From positions 1 through 64,000 of the forward strand of contig CAJOGC010000004.1 in the NCBI GenBank assembly GCA_905234185.1: a stretch of DNA of 64,000 nucleotides, read 5' to 3'. The position numbers were made by a program, and so were the translations under genes. The notes under the pieces were generated by a model. The model did not search any database, was not told where the DNA came from, and saw only the letters and a list, made by a program, of their open reading frames with translations. Origin of the DNA: an uncultured Alphaproteobacteria bacterium (lineage in GTDB: Bacteria > Pseudomonadota > Alphaproteobacteria > Rs-D84). Shown piece by piece: positions 26,861 through 35,354 of this stretch. Each line of letters starts with the position of its first letter. Position 1 is the first letter of the stretch.

Positions 26861-27379
26861 ATGTTTGGGTTTGGTAAAAAAAAGGAAACAAAAACAAATA
26901 TTCAAGATGACACATCGGCGAATATCGATTCGGAATTGAAAGATGTTAAAATGCCGTCCGGGATGAAGGAAACGGCCGCGCGCATGATGTCGGGTGAGTT
27001 TGATTTGAATGATATGTTGGCCCAATTGAAACAGATTAAAAAAATGAGCAATTTTAGCGGGTTGCTGAAAATGGTGCCGGGTATGTCTGGCGCGGTTAGT
27101 GCCATGAAAGAAAAAATAAAGGACGGCAGTGTCGATGCCCAGATTAAGATACTGGAAGCGATGACCGTCGCAGAACGGGCCGAACCGGAAAAGATTTTTG
27201 CCAATGCCAAGGCACGTATTGCGGAAACCGCTGGTTGCACCGTGCGTGATGTTGAACACATTATCAAACAATACACCAAAATGAAACAACAAATGGCAAT
27301 GATTCAGCGCATGGGCGGGATGGAGGCTGTTATGCAGCGTATGCAGGCATCAGGGGGTGGGGTGCCGGGTGCGAAATAA
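26861..27379 (+). CDS. free-standing SRP54/Ffh M-domain protein
   Basis: This 172-residue protein resembles only the C-terminal Met-rich M domain of Ffh: FDLNDMLAQLKQIKKMSNFSG, MVPGM, then ILEAMTVAERAEPEKIF and ARIAETAGCTVRDVEHIIKQ, ending in Met-rich GGMEAVMQRMQ. The NG GTPase (about 300 residues) is absent, and no frame for it lies upstream, which is uvrA. The RNA-contact motif of Ffh (S-R-x-R-I-A-x-G-S-G) is altered to N-A-K-A-R-I-A-E-T-A-G. It might bind signal peptides or another RNA without GTPase control. AAAGGAG precedes the ATG; rlmE follows after 9 bp. Confidence 0.8.
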   Translation: MFGFGKKKETKTNIQDDTSANIDSELKDVKMPSGMKETAARMMSGEFDLNDMLAQLKQIKKMSNFSGLLKMVPGMSGAVSAMKEKIKDGSVDAQIKILEAMTVAERAEPEKIFANAKARIAETAGCTVRDVEHIIKQYTKMKQQMAMIQRMGGMEAVMQRMQASGGGVPGAK

Positions 27380-27388
27380 TTTTATATT

Positions 27389-28048
27389 ATGAAAATACTA
27401 AATAAAAAGATTGCTGCAAAAAAATCTTCTGTTGCCTGGATCCAGCGCCAGGTGGCTGATCCATATGTCGCGCGCGCACACCGTGATGGCTATCGCGCGC
27501 GTGCGGCATACAAACTAATCGAAATGAACGAAAGGTTTCATTTCCTTAAAAATGGCCAGGTTGTTGTCGATTTAGGCGCGGCACCGGGATCTTGGTCGCA
27601 ATATATTGCGCGGACATATCCGCGGTCCAAAATTTTTGCGATGGACTTGCTAGAGATTACGCCGATTCCAAATGTTGTCTTTTATCAGGGCGATTTTACA
27701 TCGGACGATGCTTTGATGTGGCTGAACGAACAACTGGGGTTGGAATCTGGTGAAACAGGGCATGGTACCGCGGATGTGGTTGTGTCCGATATGGCACCAA
27801 ATACCGTTGGTCATAAAAAGACCGATCATTTGCGTCAAATGGTGCTGTTGGAATATGCACTGGATTTCGCGTTGCACGCATTAAAACCGGGTGGAACATT
27901 TGTGGCAAAGTCTTTTACCGGTGGAACAACTGGTGAATTAATAAAGCAGATAAAGGCGAATTTCGATTCCGTGCACCAGGTTAAACCACCCGCATCACGC
28001 AAAGATAGTGTGGAAATGTTTATTGTTGCGATGGGGTTTCATGGATAA
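27389..28048 (+). CDS. rlmE: 23S rRNA 2'-O-ribose methyltransferase
   Basis: A 219-residue FtsJ/RrmJ-family enzyme that methylates U2552 of 23S rRNA in the A-loop. Motifs: an N-terminal RARAAYKLIEMNERF with the catalytic Lys, the AdoMet loop VVDLGAAPGSWSQYIA, VVVSDMAPN with the catalytic Asp, and LKPGGTFVAKSF with the second Lys. The length is normal for RlmE. It is likely co-transcribed with the M-domain gene. Confidence 0.95.
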   Translation: MKILNKKIAAKKSSVAWIQRQVADPYVARAHRDGYRARAAYKLIEMNERFHFLKNGQVVVDLGAAPGSWSQYIARTYPRSKIFAMDLLEITPIPNVVFYQGDFTSDDALMWLNEQLGLESGETGHGTADVVVSDMAPNTVGHKKTDHLRQMVLLEYALDFALHALKPGGTFVAKSFTGGTTGELIKQIKANFDSVHQVKPPASRKDSVEMFIVAMGFHG

Positions 28049-28074
28049 TAAAAAACGGCAAAATGCCGTTTTTT
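28049..28074. terminator. terminator between rlmE and 28073 gene
   Basis: The stem AAAACGGCA/TGCCGTTTT is followed by TTTATTTTTT on the plus strand. Confidence 0.8.
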
Positions 28075-28540
28075 ATTTTTTCTTCATATATTCTTCGTAC
28101 AATTTTTTTTCGCGCTGTTTTTGTGATTTGATATATTCTTGGGCCTGTTTAAGAGAAAAACGGCAATCCCGTATAATTTCCATGCGACGTGCGATTTTGG
28201 TTCTGCGTTCGCTGGCAGGAAGCGTTTCATCGGCTCTGATTTCCTTTATTTTTTGCTCCATTTCCGCTATGATGTTTGTCCATTTTTGGATAAGTTCCTG
28301 TTTGGTGTGTAATGGGGCGTATATCGATGAAAAGGCGTCTGGCATGCGGCGGATGGCCGGTTGATAAGTGGAATAATCGGACAATGGCTTTGCGCTAGTG
28401 TATGAACTGTGCCCGCGCCAAGCGTCACGCATATCGATTGGTTTATAGGCGTTGGAACGTTGTGCTTCGTGGACTTCTTCGTTGTACTGTTTCAATTGTT
28501 CTGGGGTCATGCCTTCGGTAATTGGTTTTTGCATAGTCAT
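28073..28540 (-). CDS. cytosolic coiled-coil protein of unknown function
   Basis: A 155-residue protein without a signal or membrane segment. The N-terminal half is polar with several Tyr. The second half is a long basic helix (KQELIQKWTNIIAEMEQKIK, then AQEYIKSQKQREKKLYEEY) that could form a coiled coil. I do not recognise the family. The start at 28540 follows AAGGAT at 8 bp, so the longer frame to 28567 is not used. Confidence 0.65.
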   Translation of the reverse strand: MTMQKPITEGMTPEQLKQYNEEVHEAQRSNAYKPIDMRDAWRGHSSYTSAKPLSDYSTYQPAIRRMPDAFSSIYAPLHTKQELIQKWTNIIAEMEQKIKEIRADETLPASERRTKIARRMEIIRDCRFSLKQAQEYIKSQKQREKKLYEEYMKKK

Positions 28541-28703
28541 GTTTATATCCTTGTTGTTGATTGACACTAAATCATTTTATTTTTTGTTAATTTAGCCGAT
28601 GTCAAACACATATCGATTTTATAAGTATAGCCGAAATAGGTTGTTTGTCAAATGCTTTGTTGGTTTATGATAAATATGGGCCAAAACCGTTGGTAATAGT
28701 TTA

Positions 28704-28733
28704 TTGACATGTATGTGGGGCTGTTGTTATAAT
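28704..28733 (+). promoter_or_regulatory. consensus promoter of the 28782-29773 secreted pair
   Basis: A perfect TTGACA at 28704-28709 and a perfect TATAAT at 28728-28733 are spaced 18 bp apart, which predicts strong expression of the secreted-protein genes that follow. Confidence 0.75.
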
Positions 28734-28781
28734 TCATATATGGAAGCATGTCATGGTTTGATAAGTCCAAGGGGAAAGGGA

Positions 28782-28964
28782 ATGAAAATGAAATTCTTTA
28801 CAGTTTTGTTGATTTGTTTTATTCCTGTATTTGGTGCGTCGGCCGTTGTGGATGGTCCTGACCCGATTATTTTGGATGATGTTAAAGGGGGACTATTATC
28901 CGGCAGGAACAACCTGTGCCAGTTAATGTGCATGGTACCAATGGGTGGAAATATTAGTGTATGA
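28782..28964 (+). CDS. short secreted peptide
   Basis: A 60-residue precursor with a clear signal peptide (FFTVLLICFIPVFGASA) and a mature part of about 40 residues with two Cys. GGGGAAAGGG lies before the ATG. The start of its mature region (VVDGPDPI) echoes the DDDIDPI start of the next protein, so it may be a truncated relative. It overlaps the next gene as ATGA, and a strong promoter precedes it. Confidence 0.6.
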   Translation: MKMKFFTVLLICFIPVFGASAVVDGPDPIILDDVKGGLLSGRNNLCQLMCMVPMGGNISV

Positions 28965-29773
28965 AGATAAGAACTTTCGCACTTTTGTTGCTTTGTTTGG
29001 GGGCCCCGATGTTTTGTGCGTTTGGGGATGATGATATCGATCCGATCGAAGAAGATCGTGGTTGTACGATTATTGACTGTACAAGCAATTCGGATTGCTT
29101 GGACCAGGGGACGGATTGGTACTGTGCGGATACGCCAGGATGCAGAAATAAATGTCATGAACCCGATGGGCCAGACCCACATGAACAATGTATAGAATCC
29201 TGTGAATGGGTTAGTGCTGAGAATGGTGTTGATCAAGTGGAAGAATGCACAGATAGTAATTGTGATATCACTTATCTAAGATATCGTTGCGGAAAGAATC
29301 GGTATTCCAAAGCGGGAAAAAAGACGGCGTTTCAAATAAGTGCTTTGGATTGCACGAATTGTGCGGGTGGGGGGACGGCACCCGCCGGAAGTAGCAGTGC
29401 AAGTGCGTGTACTACAAATCTGTCGAGTTGTATAGATCAAGGTACGACTTGTGAATGGGTGTCCGGTTCTTTGGTACAATCTGGTTACGAAAACTATAAA
29501 TGCACGACGAAATATACAAATTGTGATGATAAAATTAGTGTTACAAAATATCGTTGCGCGGCGAACTATTATCCGACCAAGAATACCATAACCGGCGAAG
29601 CAACAACACAGAGTGATCTGGATTGTAAACGCTGTCCGACAATCGACGGTGCCAGTTCAACCAGTAGTGCCGGTTCCATAAACATAACAGGCTGTTGCCT
29701 GGGAACGGGGGTTGGGGGTGACGACGGAACAGGGGTTTTCGTAATCACATCAAGTTGTTGTGCGTCAAAATAA
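28961..29773 (+). CDS. secreted cysteine-rich protein
   Basis: A 270-residue exported protein with about 28 Cys after the signal peptide (TFALLLLCLGAPMFCAFG). Repeated modules have the form C-E-W-V-S followed by a Tyr-rich Y-R-C or Y-K-C strand (CEWVSAENG...YRCGKN, CEWVSGSL...YKCTTK, TKYRCAANYYP). That points to a disulfide-rich surface or extracellular protein. The function is unknown. The YRCxxNYYP pattern recalls the GTYLP-type secreted proteins at 38751-40558. It ends before the convergent rnhA. Confidence 0.7.
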   Translation: MKIRTFALLLLCLGAPMFCAFGDDDIDPIEEDRGCTIIDCTSNSDCLDQGTDWYCADTPGCRNKCHEPDGPDPHEQCIESCEWVSAENGVDQVEECTDSNCDITYLRYRCGKNRYSKAGKKTAFQISALDCTNCAGGGTAPAGSSSASACTTNLSSCIDQGTTCEWVSGSLVQSGYENYKCTTKYTNCDDKISVTKYRCAANYYPTKNTITGEATTQSDLDCKRCPTIDGASSTSSAGSINITGCCLGTGVGGDDGTGVFVITSSCCASK

Positions 29774-29794
29774 TTGTCTGTTTCACATTCAAAT

Positions 29795-30223
29795 TTATTT
29801 CAGTTTTTCCGCATATCCGCGCGCCAATTCATCGCAACGTTCATTAAATTCTTCACCGTTGTGGCCACGGACCCAGACCCAATGAATTTCTACGTTTTGC
29901 GCCAGTTCGTCCAGTTGTTTCCATAAATCTTGATTTTTTACGGGTTTTTTATTGGACCCGCGCCAATTATTTTTCTTCCAATTTTTCATCCATGTTTGCA
30001 TGCCGTTTTTAACATACTGGCTGTCCGTATGAATTTCGACCGATGTGTGTCGATGGGCAGCGGTAAGTGCGCGAATCACCGCCATTAATTCCATGCGATT
30101 GTTTGTCGTGTCGCGTTCGCCACCACACCGTTCCGCAATGTGTTCGCCGTCGGTGGCAACAAATGACCATCCACCCGGACCGGGATTACCCAAACAAGAA
30201 CCATCTGTCCATATTTTTAGCAT
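29795..30223 (-). CDS. rnhA: ribonuclease HI
   Basis: A 142-residue RNase HI that removes the RNA strand of RNA-DNA hybrids. The catalytic set is present: Asp7 (TDGS), Glu45 (NNRMEL), Asp67 (HTDSQY), His121 and Asp131 (ERCDEL). The basic handle region (MKNWKKNNWRGSNKKPVKN) is also present. The frame runs on to 30445, but GAGGT before the ATG at 30223 and the family N terminus set the start there. It is divergent from the transketolase gene. Confidence 0.96.
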   Translation of the reverse strand: MLKIWTDGSCLGNPGPGGWSFVATDGEHIAERCGGERDTTNNRMELMAVIRALTAAHRHTSVEIHTDSQYVKNGMQTWMKNWKKNNWRGSNKKPVKNQDLWKQLDELAQNVEIHWVWVRGHNGEEFNERCDELARGYAEKLK

Positions 30224-30259
30224 TTTATAAACCTCGTTTTTATGATATAATATCACAAT

Positions 30260-32041
30260 ATGATGTATAATGCCACGGATTTGACAAATATGGCCAATGT
30301 TGTTCGCGCAGATGCGTTGCGCGCGGTGTTGTCGGCGCATTCCGGGCATGTTGGAATTGCGCTTGGGGCGGCGAATATAATTACGGCGGTTTTTGCAAAC
30401 TTTATGCGACGTGGTGTTGACCGATTCGTTTTGTCGGCGGGACACGGTTCGGCAATGTTATATGCGACATTAAAATTGGCGGGGTATAATATTGGTGGGT
30501 TGGAATCTTTTCGTAAAATTGGTGGGTTGCCGGGACATCCGGAATATGGAATGGACGGGGTTGATGCGACCACGGGGCCACTGGGGGCGGGCGTTGGAAA
30601 CGCGGTTGGATTGGCGTTGGCGGAAAAGATTGAAAACACCGATGCGCGTGTGTATTGCCTGTGTGGTGACGGTGATTTAAGTGAAGGTGTGGCAAACGAA
30701 TCGATTGCCTTTGCCGGACAGTATAAATTGAATAATCTTGTTTTATTGTGGGATGACAACGGTATAACGATTGATGGCGCGGCATTGACCGATATGGATA
30801 TTCCAACACGAATGCGTGCGGCGGGTTGGAATGTTATAACGGTCGATGGTATGGATGGTGCGGCGGTAAGTACGGCTGTTAATGATTCACGACGGCTTGC
30901 ACGGCCAACATTTATTCAATGCAAAACAAAAATAGGTGAATATTCTTCCGTCTCTGGAACTGCGCGCGCACACGGTTTGGCGATAGACGACGGCGAATTA
31001 GTGCGTTTAATTTCTAAATTAGATTCAGCGGCGGGTCGTGCATTGTGGGGCGGCGTGGCAAAAATGGCGACCGCGAAACGCGAACCAATTGCACAGATTA
31101 ATTTTAACAAAGTGAAAACTCCAAATGCGCCGACCGATATTTCAACGCGTGAATTGTCGGGAATGTATATCGGTGCGATGCTGGATGCGGGCGTCAATAT
31201 TGTCGGGGGCAGTGCGGATCTGGGCGCCAGCACGAATGCATTGGTCAAACAATCGATTCGTATAACACCGGGGCATTTTGACGGGAACTATATTGACTAT
31301 GGCGTGCGCGAACACGCGATGGGTGCAATTATGAATGGATTGGCGGCGGCGGGGTTGCGACCGTATGGTTCGACATTCTTGGCGTTTTCTGATTATATGC
31401 GGCCATCGATTCGGCTGGCGGCTATGTCGGGTTTGCCGGTGGTGTATGTATTCACACATGACAGTATTGCGGTCGGTGAAGACGGCCCAACGCATCAACC
31501 GGTTGAACAGTTGCCTTCGTTGCGTTTAATTCCAAACCTTAATGTGTTTCGTCCATGCAATATGGCAGAGGTTGCATATTCATGGCGCACCGCGTTGTCG
31601 GAAAAGTCGCGTCCGTCGTGCATTATTTTGTCGCGTCAAAAAATACACATGGTGCCGACGCCGGTCGGGGCGGAGATATCGCGTGGTGCCTATGTTATCA
31701 AACCCGCAAAATCGGCGCGTGTGCGTATGACAATTATTGCAACCGGGACCGAGGTTTCGTTAGCAATCGCGGTGGCTGAAAAATTGGGCGATAGCGTCCA
31801 AGTTGTAAGTATGCCATCGGTCGAACATTTTCGTGCACAATTCGCAACATATAAAAAACAGATTCTGCGCGGGCGTGTTGTGGCAATAGAGGCGGCGTCC
31901 CCAACCCCATGGTTTGAATTTGCCGATGCGGTAATTGGTGTGAATCGATTTGGCTTATCGGGACCGGGTGGGGCGGTGTATTCGGCACTTGGGTTCAATG
32001 TGAATCAAATTGTTCAGGAAATTAAAAACGCTGTTAAATAA
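30260..32041 (+). CDS. tkt: transketolase
   Basis: At 593 residues it is shorter than usual (about 660) but has all domains. It transfers two-carbon ketol units between sugar phosphates in the pentose phosphate pathway, using thiamine diphosphate. Motifs: SGHVGIALGAAN at the N terminus, the ThDP site GDGDLSEG...DDNGITIDG, YDYGVREHAMG-like NYIDYGVREHAMGAIMNG, and HDSIAVGEDGPTHQPVEQL. The classical SGHPG has V for P. YgjP follows 2 bp later. Confidence 0.93.
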   Translation: MMYNATDLTNMANVVRADALRAVLSAHSGHVGIALGAANIITAVFANFMRRGVDRFVLSAGHGSAMLYATLKLAGYNIGGLESFRKIGGLPGHPEYGMDGVDATTGPLGAGVGNAVGLALAEKIENTDARVYCLCGDGDLSEGVANESIAFAGQYKLNNLVLLWDDNGITIDGAALTDMDIPTRMRAAGWNVITVDGMDGAAVSTAVNDSRRLARPTFIQCKTKIGEYSSVSGTARAHGLAIDDGELVRLISKLDSAAGRALWGGVAKMATAKREPIAQINFNKVKTPNAPTDISTRELSGMYIGAMLDAGVNIVGGSADLGASTNALVKQSIRITPGHFDGNYIDYGVREHAMGAIMNGLAAAGLRPYGSTFLAFSDYMRPSIRLAAMSGLPVVYVFTHDSIAVGEDGPTHQPVEQLPSLRLIPNLNVFRPCNMAEVAYSWRTALSEKSRPSCIILSRQKIHMVPTPVGAEISRGAYVIKPAKSARVRMTIIATGTEVSLAIAVAEKLGDSVQVVSMPSVEHFRAQFATYKKQILRGRVVAIEAASPTPWFEFADAVIGVNRFGLSGPGGAVYSALGFNVNQIVQEIKNAVK

Positions 32042-32043
32042 AT

Positions 32044-32751
32044 ATGGCCGATTACGTGTTTGTATCTTCGTCTGGTGAAAATATTCCAATAGTAATAACG
32101 ACACGGCGCGGTCTGCGAAATATTACATTGCGACCCAAAACATCACCAACGCGTGAAATACATATTTCCAAACCGTGGATTTCTTCTGATAAATCGGCGA
32201 TTCGCTTTGTGGAATCTAAACGGCGCTGGATTGAAAATATTTTCGCGCGCGCACCACAAAAGCAAACGATTGTGCCGGGCGATGTGATTGAATTTCTGGG
32301 GCGGACGGTGATAATTCATCATGATGCCGCGCGGCGTGCGAATCAATTTATTATTCATGATGAAGCGCATGCAACACTGATTGTCGGGGGTGGGGCGGAA
32401 ATGTTCGAAAGCCGTGTGCGTAATTTTATCAAGTCCGAATTTCTTAAAACGGCACGCGAAATGATACGAACCGCACCGCGCGAATTGTGGCCGTCGCGCG
32501 TTGTGGCGCACGATACGACGACCAGATGGGGCAGTTGTTCTACCACTGGAACAATGTCGCTGTCATGGCGATTGGCATTCGCACCACGGGACATTATGCG
32601 TTATGTTGTCATGCATGAATTGGCGCATCGGCGACACATGGACCATTCGCCGGCTTTTTGGAAATTTGTTTCGGAACTCTATGGTTTTGGTGTGGAACGC
32701 GCAAAGAGATGGCTGAATGTGCATGGTGGTGAATTGCATAAATATTTTTAA
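32044..32751 (+). CDS. YgjP-type metallopeptidase
   Basis: A 235-residue member of the YgjP/M48-like zinc peptidase family. The zinc helix HELAHRRHMDHSPAFW carries the HExxH-like HELAH and a third His. The preceding TTRWGSCS motif is typical of the family. The substrate is unknown. It is translated from the tkt transcript, starting 2 bp after its stop. Confidence 0.88.
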   Translation: MADYVFVSSSGENIPIVITTRRGLRNITLRPKTSPTREIHISKPWISSDKSAIRFVESKRRWIENIFARAPQKQTIVPGDVIEFLGRTVIIHHDAARRANQFIIHDEAHATLIVGGGAEMFESRVRNFIKSEFLKTAREMIRTAPRELWPSRVVAHDTTTRWGSCSTTGTMSLSWRLAFAPRDIMRYVVMHELAHRRHMDHSPAFWKFVSELYGFGVERAKRWLNVHGGELHKYF

Positions 32752-32754
32752 TCC

Positions 32755-32782
32755 TTGAAATCTGGGATTTTTAGGCTATATT
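32755..32782 (+). promoter_or_regulatory. putative promoter before leader ORF and hisS
   Basis: TTGAAA at 32755-32760 and TATATT at 32777-32782 are spaced 16 bp apart. A start near 32789 would leave the leader ORF almost leaderless. A second TATAAT at 32878-32883, with a weak -35, could also serve hisS. Confidence 0.45.
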
Positions 32783-32791
32783 TAATACGCT

Positions 32792-32857
32792 ATGAATACA
32801 GAGGTTGCATCTTTTTCGTTGTTTTTTCATCACGCCCGTGCGGGTGTGTGTTTCTAG
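32792..32857 (+). CDS. possible leader peptide upstream of hisS
   Basis: A 21-codon frame encodes MNTEVASFSLFF followed by HHARAGVCF. Two adjacent His codons lie just before the stem CACGCCCG/CGGGTGTG. A short ORF with His codons beside a hairpin, ahead of a histidyl-tRNA synthetase gene, suggests attenuation by charged tRNA-His. The frame has no ribosome site, and only two His codons are present, so the call is tentative. Confidence 0.35.
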   Translation: MNTEVASFSLFFHHARAGVCF

Positions 32858-32939
32858 CGTTCATTTAAAAAATATGATATAATGCGTACGATAAGTATGC
32901 GGTTTTCCATAAATAATTAAGGACAACGAGGAAAATAAA

Positions 32940-34235
32940 ATGGAATTAAAACCAACAAAACCTTTATCGGGATTTATAGAATTAACGCCTGTGCAGCAGC
33001 GGTGCTTTGACACATGTGTTGAGCGTATGCGTGGTGTGCTGAATACGGCCGGTTATACACGTCTTGATTTGCCGGCAATTGAACGCGCCGAAGTTTTGAC
33101 GGATAAAGACAATTGGGACGAAATTGAAACCCAAATGTTCCTTTTCCAAAAAGGCGACACAAAAATGGGGTTGCGCTATGACGGAACGGTGGGATTATCG
33201 CGGTATATTGCGGGTCACCTGAACGATCTGGTGTTCCCATTTCGTGCATATCAATTTGCGCGTAATTATCGTGGTGAACGTCCGCAACGCGGTCGCTATC
33301 GCGAATTCTATCAAATGGACATTGATATTTTAGGTTTGGAATCATTGTCCACGAATTATGATGCGGAAATTGTCGCAACATTGTCGCGGATGTATGATTC
33401 TATATCTGATATTGTGGGGCGTGTGAAAATAAAAGTGGGCAATCGTCGTTTTTGGAATGCGATGTTCGAGTACCTGAAACTGACTGATGAACAATCACGT
33501 GCAGCATTTGTATTGATAGATAAAAAAGACAAGTTGAAAGACTTTTTACCGGCGTTAATCGATGCTGTCGGTGAAAAATCGGCAAACGAAATTAATGATG
33601 TGTTTACAAATGGGTATTGGTCATTCATAAACAAAAGTGTTAACTTGAAATCCGCTGTGTCGGAAATGGATGATTTTATGCGTTTGTTGAAATCTATGGG
33701 TATTGAAAATGCCGAAATAGATGTGTCTATTATGCGCGGTCATTCGTATTACACGGGTGTCGTGTTCGAATTTTTTAGTGTCGATTATCCGTGGTTGCCC
33801 GCAGTCGGTGGTGGTGGTCGTTATGAAAATCTGGCGTCTAAATTTTCCAAAACGAAAATCGTTGGTGTCGGTGCGTCCATCGGTGTTTCGCGTTTACTTG
33901 TCGCATTGATGGAAGAAAACAAAATCGACATGGGGCGATTTGAAAATCCGATTGTGGCGGCGGTATTGCCGATGGGCAATTCGTCGGTTCCGTTTGCGAT
34001 GGGTGTTGTGAACAAATTGCGGGCTAAAAATATCACCGCCGTGGCGTATCTGGATGCCGAAAAGAAGTTTAAGAACCAAATTGAGTATGCTGATAAAATA
34101 AAGGCCAAATTCAGTTTGATAATCGGCGAAGATGAAGTTAAATCTAAAGAAATAAGTGTCAAAGATATGGCGACCGGTGAACAGCAAAAATTATCGGTTG
34201 CGGACACTGTAAAATTATTGAAAACGGTATATTAA
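32940..34235 (+). CDS. hisS: histidyl-tRNA synthetase
   Basis: A 431-residue class II synthetase that charges tRNA-His. Motif 2 is FRAYQFARNYRGERPQRGRYREFYQMDIDILG, motif 3 is VGVGASIGVSRL, and a C-terminal anticodon-binding domain (about 335-431) is present. The histidine motif, usually RGLDYYTG, reads RGHSYYTG here. The divergence may relate to the atypical tRNA-His recognition known in some alphaproteobacteria, or to a HisZ-like role; retention of motifs 2 and 3 and of the anticodon domain favours HisRS. prfA follows 1 bp later. Confidence 0.9.
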   Translation: MELKPTKPLSGFIELTPVQQRCFDTCVERMRGVLNTAGYTRLDLPAIERAEVLTDKDNWDEIETQMFLFQKGDTKMGLRYDGTVGLSRYIAGHLNDLVFPFRAYQFARNYRGERPQRGRYREFYQMDIDILGLESLSTNYDAEIVATLSRMYDSISDIVGRVKIKVGNRRFWNAMFEYLKLTDEQSRAAFVLIDKKDKLKDFLPALIDAVGEKSANEINDVFTNGYWSFINKSVNLKSAVSEMDDFMRLLKSMGIENAEIDVSIMRGHSYYTGVVFEFFSVDYPWLPAVGGGGRYENLASKFSKTKIVGVGASIGVSRLLVALMEENKIDMGRFENPIVAAVLPMGNSSVPFAMGVVNKLRAKNITAVAYLDAEKKFKNQIEYADKIKAKFSLIIGEDEVKSKEISVKDMATGEQQKLSVADTVKLLKTVY

Positions 34236-34236
34236 A

Positions 34237-35301
34237 ATGATAGTTGAACAGAAGTTGAAAGATATTCAAACGCGTGCGGCAGAAATCGAAACACAAATGA
34301 ACTCTGGTTCGGTGTCGGGTGATGAATTAACTAAATTGTCCAAGGAATATTCGCGCATTAACGAAATATTGCCGTTGATAAACGAATATTTTCAGACAAA
34401 ACAAGGTATTGCAGATGCGGCAGAAATGGAACATGATCCAGAGTTGCACGCGATTGCGGTGGAACAGTTAGTGGAATTAAATCATGCGTTGCCGGAAATC
34501 GAAAAAAAATTACAGATTGCGCTGCTGCCCCGGGATGCTGCGGATGATAACAGTGTGATTATGGAAATTCGCGCCGGTGTTGGTGGTGAAGAGTCCGCAC
34601 TGTTCGCGGGTGATTTGTTCAATCAATATAAATCATATGCGGTGCGTCATGGCTGGAAAATCGAAATTATCGAAGAAAATCCAACATCGTTGCATGGGTA
34701 CAAGGAAGTTGTTTTTAAAATTGATGGCGTGGGTGCATATGCGCGTATGAAATTTGAATCGGGGATTCATCGTGTTCAACGCGTCCCAGAAACCGAGGCC
34801 GGAGGCCGCATTCATACATCGGCGGCATCGGTTGCCGTTATGCCCGAAGCCAAAGATATCGATGTTGTTATCGAGGATAAGGATATTCGTATCGATGTTT
34901 ATCGTGCATCCGGTGCCGGGGGACAACATGTTAACAAAACTGATTCTGCGATCCGTATAACACACTTTCCGTCTGGCATCGTTGTGACGTGCCAAAATGA
35001 ACGCAGCCAGTTTCAAAACAAAGCAACGGCAATGGCGGTTCTGCGGTCTAAGTTATATGAAAAACAACGCATGGAGCAAATGAACGCATCAAATGCATCG
35101 CGGCGTTCTATGGTTGGTTCGGGTGATCGCAGTGAAAAGATTCGTACATATAATTTCCCAGAACAACGCGTGACCGATCACCGTATCAAATTAACATTAT
35201 ACAAATTGGATGATATTTTGGCGGGCGGGGCGGCATTGGACGAAATGATAGATGCATTAATAGCCGCCGATCAATTAGAGCAATTGGCAAATCTGGAATA
35301 A
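34237..35301 (+). CDS. prfA: peptide chain release factor 1
   Basis: A 354-residue class I release factor that reads UAA and UAG. The catalytic GGQ lies in YRASGAGGQHVNKTDSAIR. The N-terminal coiled coil, the domain ending IHRVQRVPETEAGGRIHTSAASVAVMPE and the C-terminal DHRIKLTLYKLDDIL are all in place. It is co-transcribed with hisS (1-bp gap). Its presence, with TAA and TAG stops in use, fits the standard code. Confidence 0.97.
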   Translation: MIVEQKLKDIQTRAAEIETQMNSGSVSGDELTKLSKEYSRINEILPLINEYFQTKQGIADAAEMEHDPELHAIAVEQLVELNHALPEIEKKLQIALLPRDAADDNSVIMEIRAGVGGEESALFAGDLFNQYKSYAVRHGWKIEIIEENPTSLHGYKEVVFKIDGVGAYARMKFESGIHRVQRVPETEAGGRIHTSAASVAVMPEAKDIDVVIEDKDIRIDVYRASGAGGQHVNKTDSAIRITHFPSGIVVTCQNERSQFQNKATAMAVLRSKLYEKQRMEQMNASNASRRSMVGSGDRSEKIRTYNFPEQRVTDHRIKLTLYKLDDILAGGAALDEMIDALIAADQLEQLANLE

Positions 35302-35322
35302 ATCGGAACACCGGATAATTAT

Positions 35323-35349
35323 AAACCGCCCAAAAGGGCGGTTTTGTTT
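35323..35349. terminator. terminator after prfA
   Basis: The stem AAACCGCCC/GGGCGGTTT is followed by TGTTTC. Confidence 0.8.
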
Positions 35350-35354
35350 CTGGT

